DNA of 64,000 nucleotides from Blastobasis lacticolella. Its lineage: Eukaryota > Arthropoda > Insecta > Lepidoptera > Blastobasidae. The DNA is taken from NCBI GenBank assembly GCA_905147135.1, contig LR990050.1, positions 14,754,001 to 14,818,000 of the forward strand. The letters run 5' to 3'. A program made the position numbers and the translations under genes. The first letter of the stretch is position 1. Every line of letters begins with the position of its first letter. The notes under the pieces were generated by a model. That model was not told the origin of the DNA. It searched no databases and saw nothing but the letters and a program-made list of their open reading frames with translations. This document shows, piece after piece, positions 22,273-33,300 of this stretch.

Positions 22273-23419
22273 TAGAGATGAAACGGATAGTTGTTTGGCC
22301 GGATACCGGATACCGGATATCCGGCCAGCCTCCTAGCCGGATAGCCGGTTATCCGGCGGCCGGATATTTACAGGTCATAGTCTCTGAACAAGTTTGTACA
22401 AGCTGTAATCGCGGCGTGGGACTTTATACGACTGCATGTGTTTATGTAATTTAAAGTTTTCGTTTAATGAGAATAATTTGAACGTTGAACTGAACAATTC
22501 TTCCGCCCTCATACGGATTGTTCAAAAGTAGTTTCAAAATACGGGCTTACACATTAGCCCACAGAATCGTACGAGGATAAACGACATCGTATACTACCTC
22601 TAAATATTTAGAAATTCATATTTTAATCCAGGATAATATTTTTTCATATCTATAATATCAATATATATCTTGATTGCCTTTAAATTATTACACTAAGTAC
22701 ATTATAATACTAAACAGCATTTGTCTAAACTACACACGACAAAAATGCCTATTTATGCTGATCAGCGGGTGTCACCCTGTTGGGCAAAGTACGTAATGTC
22801 CACACTCGTGGAACTTACCAAGTCACACCTATGCCCGAGAAAATTTAAGAACGCTCAATGCGATGGTATGAGCATGTGCTCCGCCGCCCCAAAGATCACC
22901 TTAGTGCAAATAGCCCTAAATTTGGCGACGACGACTCGCTGACGCGGAAGATACCCACACGCCACCGGGCTGACGGCGGACTAACGGGACCTGAAGGACA
23001 ATCTTATTGACGCTGCTACTGCTCAAAATAGAAAGAAATGGAGGAAGCAGACAAGGAGAGCTGACTCCAGCTAATGTAAAAGGCATAGTGCAAAAAAAAG
23101 AGACCAGAAAACTATTAAATTTTTTTGCTAATCTACCAAATGAACGATACGAGTAGAATAGGTGCCGATGCCGACATAATCAATAGTTCTTTGATTAATA
23201 TTTATGGTTTTTAAACGTTTTGATACGACTTTTTACTCGACTGCTACAGAAAGGCATATATTTCCGATAAGCAAAATCACTTTTATGGGCTTTTCATACA
23301 TTTTTTACTATCCGGTATCCGGCCGGATATTAACGCATTATCCGGTATCCGGCCGGATAGTAAATTATGGCCGGATAGGCCGGTTACCGGATAGTGGCCG
23401 GATATCCGTTACATCTCTA
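22273..23419. mobile_element. Non-autonomous hAT-like transposon
   Basis: The termini are inverted: the left begins TAGAGATGAAACGGATA, and the right, reverse-complemented, begins TAGAGATGTAACGGATA. They fit the hAT end rule YARNG and are flanked by an 8-bp duplication. Both ends carry subterminal arrays of CCGGATA and TATCCGG words (about 22290-22370 and 23310-23405), the kind of repeat bound by hAT transposases. The 1147-bp interior encodes no transposase; a diverged RTE LINE fragment sits inside it. The element could only have moved with an enzyme supplied elsewhere. Confidence 0.8.
22787..23085 (+). pseudogene. RTE LINE relic nested in the hAT-like element
   Basis: Degraded polymerase C-terminus: the order 'cgatggtatgagcatgtgct' (a worn RWYEHVL), 'gggctgacggcggac' and 'aaatggaggaagcagac' is that of RTE tails, but frames are broken throughout. 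It is older than the copy at 19221. Confidence 0.5.
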
Positions 23420-23427
23420 CTCATAAT
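23420..23427. repeat. 8-bp target-site duplication, right
   Basis: CTCATAAT, the second copy. Confidence 0.8.
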
Positions 23428-23574
23428 CTGATATTTTCATAATTCATATAAGAAATTTAACTATTGTATAACGTAAAAGAATGAGCGGGCCTTTAATATT
23501 GGCTATGTATCTTGTACCTATGTACCTTCGTTCCACATTGTGGAGTCTCACACAAAGGCCGCGTCCGGAGCACC

Positions 23575-23838
23575 TGCATTCGCGATAGCTTTTACGTTCG
23601 TGACTTGACGGCCACGTCGCGCGCATATCGGCGAATTACGTAGGGACCAAAATATGTGACCATAGGCACGGGAAGGAGAGGCCGGCCCAGGAAGCGATGG
23701 AATGACATGCGTGGACATGATAACAAACTCCAAGGGTACCGAAGACCAAGTGAAGTGGACACGGAAAAACAGTAAGCCCTCGAAGCGGATACACGCGAGA
23801 GCATAACCGGGACTAACGCCAAGATTATGATCATAACT
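23575..23838 (+). pseudogene. RTE LINE 3'-end relic
   Basis: It contains 'gggaaggagaggccggccca' followed by 'ggaagcgatgg' and 'accgaagaccaagtgaagtg', matching the RGRPKKRW and EDRAKW coding blocks of the 19221 copy. Several small deletions break the frame. It ends 'gggactaacgccaagattatg'. Confidence 0.6.
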
Positions 23839-25060
23839 TAGTAAGCATTTGTGCAACCTTAAAAAAATACAGATAAAATTAAATACAACTGCGACAATGT
23901 GTAACATAAATTTAAATTTTAACATCTCCAAACAGAGGTCCGAGTTCAACTTAACCCGAACTAGTCGCTGATATTTCTCAGCCAGATTCATTGTTTGCAT
24001 GGAACTCAAAAATGCAACTTACGGATAATGTGAAAAATACTCAATATTACGCCAATTTGCCACCGGATCACATTTACCGTGAACCCTGTACATAACCGGT
24101 TTGAGCCGACTCACTCAGCCTCCCGGCTAAGCGCTGAGCACATAATAAAGTTGTAATTACTAGCGACGCCCAGGAATTGGGGCAGAGCGCAGACTTAGAG
24201 GGAATAGATAACGCATCCTGCAACCTGTTTGTCCGTGTATGCTCAGGAAGTGGTGCAAAGCCATTTTGAGCGCTGCCACTGCCATTGTCTTTTGTCCTTC
24301 GGACAGGGTGCTAAACCAGCTTTGACAGGCGGCTGATTCGTTATGGAAACCGACTCAATCGAAAATTGGATGGTTTCTTCTGTCTTATTTCATGAGGATT
24401 CTTCTAATCTTCGAAAGCAAATCGGAAATTTAATTTATTTGGTATAGGTACGCCAACGCAAACGAGAACAGCTTGAAATATAATTAGATATCATCCAGAT
24501 CCATACGCCGCAGGAACAGGGAAGGGGGAAGCCTTTGTGATAATACTATGCATACAAGTGTTGATATTACTTAAGGCCAACTCACATACAGTTTAAGCCA
24601 GCGTTATCTATTCCATTGTCGGTAGTCTGGGGCGAAGTCTGCCTGCGAGCTCTGTACCAACAATAAATTCACTTGATTGTCGTTGAGCTGCGAGGGAAGC
24701 AACTGCGTCTAACTTAATGTCTAGTTGATGCTTGAATTAAACAGTTTAATTTTGTGCAGTCGCTCAGGCGACTGTGCCGAATTAGTTCCTGTGAGTGTGG
24801 GATGTGCACGTATCGTCTTGCGACGCCGTTGTTTAGGGTTCCTGACAGTAACTACGGTTACGGTTAGCAAGGCACATAAGCTATTCGGCTTCGTAGAGTG
24901 TCTTTTCTGTCGCACGCGTGTGAATAAACTCGAAGTCGAAACTAGCCGACGTGCATTATTTACCGAGCTGACCTTGAGTCCACCAAAGTAATTAGGATAT
25001 AAAAAACAAATATTTCGATCAGTACTTCACAAGACCAACGGAAGGTACCAATGCGCCAAG
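23839..25060. other. Intergenic, no gene recognised
   Basis: Mid-GC sequence in the second half. Overlapping frames near 24720-24990 on both strands show no motif. No repeat boundary found. Confidence 0.35.
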
Positions 25061-25061
25061 A

Positions 25062-25425
25062 TGGGTTAAGATTAACTCATCTTGGCGTTAATGTCCCAGT
25101 CATGTTCCCGCGTGCGAGCCCGGGAGCCGGCTTGACCATAATCAGGATTAGGCAGATCAGGTAATTACAGTAGAGCGAGTATTAACAGGGGACCTGACCA
25201 GGTTAGATAATGGTAACACATCAGTCGGCTGAATGTGCAGGTTTCATCATTATGTCTTCCCTCACCGTAAGAGCATCGGTTAGTGCACAACTAATGTACC
25301 TACATAACTTAGAAAAAGTCACTGGTAAGTCATGGCATTATTGGAGCTCGATTTCGGTACCTCTCGATTACGAGTCCTATCCTCTAGCCGTTTTGCTACC
25401 GACGCTCTCTTTCTTGTTTTTCCTT
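25062..25425 (-). repeat. tRNA-derived SINE, family B, long copy
   Basis: It starts beside a small hairpin ('gccaagatggg' with 'actcatcttggcg'), then 'aatgtcccagtcatgttccc', 'cttgaccataatcaggatta', 'ctcaccgtaagagcatcggt', and ends with the complement of the tRNA-like head ('cctctcgattacgagtccta'). It is one of the two fullest minus-strand copies here. Confidence 0.65.
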
Positions 25426-26414
25426 TTCTTTATATGTTACCGTTAAAAGCTAATACTATTACTATATACTATTAATTTTCTTAAACTGAAATATTTTATC
25501 TACTAAAATGACAAATTAATCAACCATTTATTACAACGTAGCGATGGTCTGTTACCAACGAACTTCAATTACCCACGTTTAAAGGACAGCGCCAGTAATT
25601 GATCCAATGGCTGCATAAAATCATGATTTATTAAGTTCTGTGTCAAAGGATGGCAATAGCCAGATGCACTAGGAAATTCCGAGAAAATTTATTGAACACC
25701 TAGTTTATTTTATGTTGATAATATTATGGATGGCACGAGTAAGAAGAGAGCCAGAGATGCCTAGACGGGTACGCCTAGCAACAATTCATCCGTTATCATC
25801 AACGAATATTCTCTGACTCAAGTCTCTTTACACACAGTACATAGACTAAAACAAAGTCGCTTGCCGCCCTCTTTCCCTACATCTACATGTAGGAACAGGA
25901 CGGCAAGCAACTACCTACGTATCTATTTACGCTTAGATCTTTTAAACTACGGTCAAGAGAAAGGTTTAGAAGCAAGAAAAATAAGGGCAGGTAGGGGTTG
26001 AGTAGGTACGCGGCGAAGTCGTGCCGGGTACATTAGTCGTTAATAATAGAAGCATTGTTGCTAATTACCTAAGAGTTACTTCTGGAACTGGTTAAACAGT
26101 CTTGGCAGCCGATTGGCACCCCGTGACGGTATATGATTATTTTAATCACTGACAGTGCCTACGCATCTCCAAGTCATCAATTATTTCAGATAAATTTCTC
26201 TAGCCCCATTGAATATGAATTGAATTAACAGTTTGTATTGTCTCGTTTAAAATTAGTTTCTAACAATTGTCTTGTAGGAAACGAACTTATATTTTCAAAA
26301 ATATTTAGGCAATTAGAAGTTATAGTATCTGGTGCCTTTTTTATGTCTTCCGTTAAAACCACAAGATCTTTCAATCACCAGTAAGCACATACTTACTTAC
26401 ATTTGTAATTTCTT
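25426..26414. other. Intergenic, no gene recognised
   Basis: AT-rich. It lies immediately 3' of the minus-strand terminal exon at 26440, so part may be that gene's downstream flank. Confidence 0.35.
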
Positions 26415-26434
26415 TTTATTTTAAAATTACAATT

Positions 26435-26440
26435 TTTATT
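26435..26440 (-). promoter_or_regulatory. Poly(A) signal of minus-strand gene
   Basis: AATAAA on the minus strand, sharing its first base with the last base of the stop codon. A second AATAAA lies 20 bp further at 26415-26420. Confidence 0.5.
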
Positions 26441-26618
26441 TAACAATTAGCAGCATTTGGAGCACCTACGCGTTTCCTGCAATGGAACTTGATGTTCCAA
26501 GGAGCCCAGGGATCGTAAACCCAATGGTTTATTGAAGCGGTTCCGCCAGATTGAGATTTAGAACCTCTGCCTTTCAGTCTAATGAAGTTGTATCGCACTT
26601 CTGCGAGGTTAATGTCAG
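26440..26618 (-). CDS. Terminal exon of an unrecognised gene
   Basis: On the minus strand a good acceptor ('attgttgtttatag') ends at 26619. It is followed by 59 codons that read 'DINLAEVRYNFIRLKGRGSK', then an SQSGG linker, a 'WVYDPWAPWNIKFHCRK' block and the end 'RVGAPNAANC', with stop TAA at 26440. Poly(A) signals follow at once. The exon starts with two bases of a split codon, so an upstream exon must exist to its right; I did not find it. The two cysteines, tryptophans and basic residues would suit the C-terminus of a small secreted protein, but I do not recognise the family. A frameless reading of this kind by chance is possible though less likely given the matching acceptor and tail signals. 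Confidence 0.5.
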
Positions 26619-26806
26619 CTATAAACAACAATTTCGCCTAATGTCCAGTCAATACGTATCGGTCGAAATAGCATTGCTGATAGTTTATTTGTTTACTTTC
26701 CAAGACGCATGGGGACGATTGCGTGGGCCCAAATTGCGTTTCCTTGATTCTTGATCTCTTGAGTCTCCAAAAATGAATAGACTAGAATAGATTTTTCAAT
26801 CATTAT

Positions 26807-27226
26807 CAATGAGGAGTTTTCCAGTAGGTATTGATAGTTGGTTTCAAAAAGCATCAATAGATGGCGCACCTACGATTTTGGTAAGCTTTTTTTAATCTGT
26901 ATGATGGTGGCAGTGATTTCATGCAGCCAACTAATACTAAACTTAAAAATAAAATGTTTATTAATATAAACATAACTGCTAAAGGTTGAACGAAATATAA
27001 AAAGAAATATTTATAGAAGTTGGCACTATGTTCCATTATTATTACAACCTCTAAAAAGGTTGAAAACTATTGACAAATACAATACTATCCAATACAACGT
27101 ACCCAGTGTTTATATCCCCTTTGCTAAGAACCTTTTTCAAGCGATTATCAATTACCAAAATTGTCGGGCCGCCATCTAGTGAGTGGTTAAGAATGCTTTA
27201 GATACCTATTGGAAAACTCCTCATTG
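26807..27226. mobile_element. MITE with ~25-bp terminal inverted repeats
   Basis: The ends are CAATGAGGAGTTTTCC plus nine more bases on the left and their complement on the right (27202-27226), with one mismatch in 25. The similarity continues inward in a weaker inverted repeat ('agatggcg' to 'attttggtaa' on both sides), giving about 75 bp overall. The length of 420 bp and absence of a transposase make it a miniature element. No target duplication is certain; a flanking TA on each side at a one-base offset is possible. The minus frame at 26854-27036 lies inside it and is not a gene. Confidence 0.75.
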
Positions 27227-27369
27227 TGTATGCATTTATTCACCTATGAATCTTTAATAAAGGTACGGTACTATACTGCACAAGTATCTCATTAGGTTAC
27301 GCTGCAGGGGTATTTTCACTATCCTTACCATCACATCAGTCCTCTTTGTATGAGTCCTTCCCATGCTTC

Positions 27370-27693
27370 CAGAGAGGTAGGGCATAGCGGGGTATCCCGT
27401 TCGAATTGGAGACTGGGGAAGTACCCCCACCTTACAGAATACCGCATCTAAACAATACTCTTTTAAATAGTATTGTGTTTCTGCCGGTGAGTAAGGTCTC
27501 CAGTGCTCCATGGGGTGGGGATTTGGGAAACCGTGGCTTTGGCAGTGGAGGGGCATTTGCCTTTTTGTTGCCAGAGCAACGGGTTATAGAGGCGGGCAAC
27601 GCATTGGCGATACTCTTGGTGTTGCTAATGTCTATAGGCAGATGTGAATATTTTCCATCAGGTGGCCCGCTTGCCTGTTTGCCTACAGTATAA
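27370..27693 (+). repeat. Repeat family D, long copy
   Basis: Best copy of the family, from 'gagaggtagggcatagcggg' to 'cttgcctgtttgcctaca'. It contains a small palindromic block 'caatactcttttaaatagtattg' region near 27455-27480. An open frame on the + strand (27406-27693) keeps the same reading as the 12-kb copy. Confidence 0.65.
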
Positions 27694-27699
27694 AAAAAA

Positions 27700-28295
27700 T
27701 ATTGCACGCCCCTTTTAGCTCATTGTGTCATCGTCCACGCAGTACCTTGAATAGCCATTGAATTCACTCGAACATTATGGGCTCTTACGAACCGAACCCC
27801 TTAACCATTTGGCCACCCACATTCGTTTACTTGAATAATAGTTCAAAATCAGTTGGGCCTAGAGAATTTTATCTGAAATCAGGTTTGGCTGCTAACTCCT
27901 ACATGGTTTGGTAGGTATGCATGCAACATTATTTATCCAACATTTCCTTACGACGTTGTCTGCGCAGACGCATAAAAAAGCAACGAATGTTATTTAAACC
28001 CGGGGCACAAAATATACACTATCTTATACAAGTACATATTATAACAAAACACATACATTTGTCTAGTTTATAACACATATTTGTTGTAATTCAACACAGT
28101 TTCGATAAAGTGCGTATAACACAGAGGGAATCCGCCGAGCTCCCATTAGTGCATTTACCCGCAAAGCCCTTTGTTTCACGCCTTATTCGATTGGGCTAAT
28201 TGATCTTCACTTACGTAACTTAAGTGATTCCCAAGTGATTCGCTCATTCGACGGCGGAAGTTATACGAGCTTTGGTTCGGGGTGAGCGGTTGCAC
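27700..28295. other. Intergenic, no gene recognised
   Basis: It contains decayed tRNA-head-like sequence near 27770-27830 ('acgaaccgaaccccttaacc'), possibly a SINE relic. Nothing else supported. Confidence 0.3.
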
Positions 28296-28299
28296 GAGA

Positions 28300-28435
28300 C
28301 GAAATCTCTAGTGGTATAACCGCTACCATGTTGCTTGATGGTACATGGGTCGTAGATGTTGTGGGCGACAGTTACCGCTTACCATAAGGTGGGGTGTTTG
28401 CTCGTTTGTCACTGCGTAGCATAAAAAGCCTTATT
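28300..28435 (-). repeat. Relic of repeat D'
   Basis: The words 'taccataaggtggggtgttt' and 'gctcgtttgtcactgcgtag' with 'cataaaaag' recur at 42755-42798 and in reverse at 19183. It is a short degraded copy. Confidence 0.4.
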
Positions 28436-28526
28436 TACTAGTTTATTTTTCTATTCTACTAAAATAGTTATTTCTTAGTATTATAGAAATTCAAACAATA
28501 ATGCTTATTTGACATATAAAATACTA

Positions 28527-28770
28527 GCTTCTGCCCGAGACTTCGAGCGCGTAAAATTCGATTATTATGTTCTGGATCCGATCCTGCAAATACATTAAGT
28601 TTCGGGGTAAATTGTAGACGATGTGCTATTCTGGGCTATAATCTACATTACTGCTAATAAAATAAAATAAAATAAAGTTCATTTATTTCAGACATTTTTG
28701 TACATATTGTGTTAGTCTTAAAGGTCTTAATAACTAGGTTAGTAAGAAATGAATTAGGTACATTATTAAA
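28527..28770 (-). repeat. Helitron-like relic followed by LINE 3' tail
   Basis: 'actagcttctgcccgagact' is the reversed Lep1-type tail, with 'attctgggctataatctaca' the usual internal block. From 28655 'aataaaataaaataaagttc' then 'atttatttcagac' looks like a reversed LINE poly(A) end. The two relics abut. Confidence 0.4.
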
Positions 28771-28774
28771 TACT

Positions 28775-29539
28775 TTCACAATAATTATCAGTTATTACTC
28801 CCTCCCTCCGATGCATGTCCGGAGCACAATCAAATATCTCAGCAACTAGATACTTAAAAAAAGATACGAAGCACCAAAACAACTGGAGAATTATGTTCAT
28901 AACCTAACCTAACCGTCGGAAATCCAAGTATTTATACTCAATTTGTTCCTAAACCACTAAACTGATTATAATAAAACAAAGCCAAGAACTATCTCAACTT
29001 GGCTTTTAAATAAAGAAAATCATATTGATATCGGTCCATTCGCTCTGAAGCTACGATGTCACAAATACACCCAAGCACATATAATATAACCTCTTCTTTC
29101 GTCGGAACTCAAAAATATACCATATTTAAAACTGCTCAATGCCCAACCCAATATAGGGTACATAGAACCACAATCTCCACTGGATTTTGGGGAGTACACG
29201 ATTTCCGTTTTAATCCTGTCCCGCTAAAACCCTGCCTCTCAACAAAGGCGTTGTAAACAAAATTCGAGAGTCCTCTCGCAAAGAAGTTTCCGATTATTCA
29301 AATTCGAGCATCCTTCGCAGAGGCAAACAATTGAACGCCTCTGTAGCGGCGGCAACACAAACAAATTACAATGAAACAAACCGCACCTAATTCCAACATC
29401 AATATGGTGCGAGTTCTTTACAATTTATTAACCTGAGCCTGATTGGCAGAACATGAAGTGATTCCTGTTTTGACACAGATTGTTTGTAGATATTTTTATT
29501 TGATACAATGTTTTCAAAGCTAATAAATACAGCCCATTA
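28775..29539. other. Intergenic, no gene recognised
   Basis: This is the flank of the LTR element. It holds only two CCTAA units near 28900 and a small inverted repeat around 28980-29003. No gene visible. Confidence 0.35.
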
Positions 29540-29543
29540 CTTG
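29540..29543. repeat. Target-site duplication, left (CTTG)
   Basis: CTTG directly before the first LTR base; the same four bases follow the other LTR at 36718-36721. Confidence 0.7.
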
Positions 29544-29817
29544 TGTAAAAGAAACCACTTCGTCCAGGAAATACTTAATATTTTAATTTCAATGTAAATT
29601 TAGGTTGACACAAACAATAGGTACAAATAGGTAGACTTTCACTTAAGGAACCGTCTTCTCCAGCAGCTCGAACAAGAATGCATACATAACTTAGGCAATT
29701 CAGCCTACGAGGCCTGCGGCCCTCTCCCCACCAGTGGGAGGGGTTCGCGCGAAACGTTATCGATGTTGCCAGTGTAAACTATTTGATTTGTGCACATTAT
29801 AATTATAAATCATGACA
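29544..29817 (-). repeat. 3' LTR (274 bp)
   Basis: On the + strand it starts TGTAAAAG and ends TCATGACA. Comparing it line by line with 36444-36717 I find no difference in 274 bases. It contains a short GC hairpin 'ccccaccagtgggaggggtt' near 29726. Confidence 0.92.
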
Positions 29818-30304
29818 TTCGGCCATCCGATAACGTGCCGCCTCCCGGCGCACTACAAACCAGCAATAAGCCCTGTCTAGGATAGATACATTAATTAACA
29901 TAACATATTTATTTATACACAATAAATCAATATTAACTGATTATTTATTCATTACATAATGTATTTATTTAAGTATTTAACAAATCATGACATTCGTAAA
30001 TTATTATTTAGTTATCAATAACAGCATGTAAAAACGGTAAGTCTCTACTACTTATAGTTCATTTCATGATTACTGTTTTATTAATTTAGAGCTGTGAACT
30101 GTACAAATACATTTATACTTATTAACTAATTATCACAAATTATAATAATAGGTCCTTAATCACAAAGAAAAACGAGTAAAACTTAGGTAGGCATAGTTAT
30201 AAAATTAATTATTATTATTGTACGAAATGGCATACCCAAGTTTTCGACACATTCGGTTTATTAATATAATGACAAGGCAAGTATTCTTGATTTTATCAAA
30301 AATA
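29818..30304 (-). other. 3' untranslated region of the LTR element
   Basis: AT-rich sequence between the gag-pol stop and the 3' LTR, with no frame. The purine-rich GCCGGGAGGCGG on the minus strand near 29840-29852 is the only candidate polypurine tract, and it is displaced by about 25 bp from the LTR. Confidence 0.6.
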
Positions 30305-33300
30305 TTATTCGCTCTCGATATTACTATCACTTGAACTACTAACGTCTGTGTCATGCACTTCAAGTGCCTTCACATTTATCCATGGTCTAATCCTGTCGAA
30401 CGCAATGACAGTTGTATATGGCTTGCCCTTTCTACCGAATCCAGGTACATCAGTTATCTTATACCTGTCGTTACCGAGTGATTCCGTAATTCTATAGGGT
30501 CCCACAAACTTAGACAGAAGCTTTGTGCTTTGTTTATTGTTTTCAAAGTTGTTGCGCAAGATTTTAACTAAATCACCTACTCTGTATAAAGGAGCCTCCA
30601 CATGATTTGCATCGTGTCTTTCTTTTTGTTTGATTTGACCTTTACTTATATTAGCACTGACTTCCTCTCTAATTTCTTGTAGGTCCGGATTTGCATCCGT
30701 ACTATTAGTAATATTCAGTTTGTTTAACAGACCATCGCGTAATTTGAGACCGAACAAAGCTTCTGTAGCCGTCTTGTGGGTTGAGGCATTAACAGTATTA
30801 TTGATGCCCCATTGAATATTGCCTAGACGCTTGTCCCAGTCGCGTTCATGCCCATTGAAATTTTGCGCTGCTAACGCATTTAAAATGGTTTGATTAAACC
30901 TTTCGGCTTGCCCGTTAGCCCTGGGACAAGCGACAGCGGTTAGTACATGTTTAATGCCAAGTGAATCGCAAAAGGTTCTAAAAGCTGTGGACGTAAAGCT
31001 TGTACCCCGATCAGACACTATCCTTGCCGGAACGCCAAAGTCATAGAATATTCTCTCTAATGCTTTTATTGTAGTTTTGGTTTTCAGATCCTTGACAGCC
31101 CTTACAAAAACATATTTTGTAAAAGCTTCTACTACGGTCAGAATATAAGAGTTGCTGTCCTTACTCCTAACAAAAGGACCGAGATGATCCATGTGGATCG
31201 TGTGGAAGGGAATGCTAATCTTTTCGATTGGATGTAAATGACCAGCTTTCCGTTTCGCTACGGTATCTTTATTATACGCGCATTCCAAACACGCGGCTAC
31301 ATATTTCTTTATGAATCTCCTTAGTTTTGGGAACCAATAACTGTGTTGTATTCTTTCTAAGGTTTTAGTAAATCCTAAATGACCAATATCATCGTGATTA
31401 GCACGACATATTTGCCATCTAGCACTCCGTGGGACGACTAAGCACAAACGGCTGTCGACCTTCCTATAGACCGTGTGGTTCTTTACTATGTAATTTTTAC
31501 GGATGTCCGTACATTCTTGGTCATCCTCTGGCTTAAGAATCTTATGAATGCGACAAATGTCGGGATCTGCTAATTGAAGAGATAAAAGCCAGTTTTCCTG
31601 TTCTAAAGTGTATATTGAAACAGATGGGTTGTCATCTGATTCCGCCGACAGTTTGGTGTTCCTGCTTAAGGCGTCCACGTGGGACATTTGTGTGCCTGGT
31701 CTATATTCAATATCAAAAGTATATTCACTAATCTGGAGCCACCATCTGGCTATCCTTGGAATCAGGTCGCGTTTGGTCAACGTTGTTCTGAGTGCGGCGC
31801 AGTCAGTAAACACTTTAAAATGTAATCCCAAAAGGTAGACGCGGAACTTCTTAAGAGAACATACAACAGCCAGTGTCTCAAGTTCATATGAGTGTAAGTA
31901 CCTCTCTTCAGGTGTTGTTTGGCGGCTAAAATAAGCAACAGGCTTTAGAACTCTGATGTCCTTCTGCCATTGCATAAGAATACCACCCACACCGAGGGAG
32001 CTGGCGTCAGTATGTAGCTCTGTTTCGAGGCTAGGGTCGTAAAGAGCTAACACAGGTCTTTCAATTAACTTTGCCTTGAGATCACAAAAAACTTGTTCCT
32101 CGATTTCTGACCAACGCCATACTGAGTCTTTTTTTAGTAAATCATTTAATGGCCGCGCTATCTCCCCGTAACTCTTTATAAATTTCCTAAAATAACCCGT
32201 TAACCCGAGAAACTGTCGTATTTCGTGAACATTACTGGGTTTTGGAAACTCTTTGACTGCCATTATTTTAATCTCTCCAGGCTGTACACCACGCGATGAA
32301 ATATCGTAACCTAAATAGTTAACGGTAGAGTCAAAGAAACGACATTTCGACAGTTTTAAAGTGAGCCCGTGTTGTCTAAAGAGTTTCAGCACCTCCTCTA
32401 GCCTTCGAAACATTTCGTTTACGTCTTTCGAGGGTATAAGCACGTCGTCTAGATAGGCAAGTGCGTATTCAAAACGCCTATTTCCTAAGATCTTATTTAT
32501 TACCCGTTGAAAGACGGCCGGCGCATTCGCCAGACCAAAAGGCATCCTTTTGAATTCATAATGCCCGTCAGGCGTCACAAATCCTGTGAGGTGCTGACTC
32601 TCCTTAGCCATTGGAACCTGATAGTAGCCGGAGGCTAAGTCGAGAGTTGTGAAATAAATGTTACCACTAAGGTTTGTTATTTGGTCTTCTATGAGAGGTA
32701 ATGGGAAACGATCCTTCACAGTCTTGTTATTTAATGCCCTAAAATCTACGCACAGCCTAGGCTCTCCTGTTTTCTTTCTGACCATAATGATCGGGCTGGC
32801 ATAGTCGGATGTAGACTCCTGGATGATGTCATTCCGCAAGAGCTCATCTATGGTCTCACGGACAACTTCCTTTTCGGCATGAGACAGGCGATACGGCCGG
32901 TATATAACAGGTTTATTGTCCAGTAGATCAATTTTCATTTCTACGCCTGTTGCACAGCCAATCTCCTCCAAATTTGTGGCGAAACAGTCCCTATAGTCCT
33001 GAAGCAGACAATGTAGTATATCTACCTGGTCAGCACTTAGATCTGGTCCAGTTTTTATGTCTGATCTATTCAGGGGTTCCAAGTGAGCAGCATCTACTTG
33101 GATTCTATGTACCTGGTAGGGTTTATGTTCCACAAAGGGTACCACTCTAGCTATTACGGTTCCCTTTTCCAGGGTCAAAGGACATTGACCCAGGTTTGAG
33201 ACGACCACCTTGCCCTCACCATGGGAAAGGTGGTACGCACCTTGGAATAAGCTGTATTCTTTTCCGGGTTCCGCAGAGCTGTACCCTTCGGTGAATACGT

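Noticed and set aside
26854..27036. 60-codon minus frame with a hydrophobic start that could be the signal-peptide exon of the gene ending at 26440
   Set aside because: It lies wholly inside the inverted-repeat MITE, so it is element sequence rather than an exon.
28899..28913. CCTAA-type units resembling the insect telomere repeat (TTAGG)n
   Set aside because: Only two units are present, which is expected by chance; no array.
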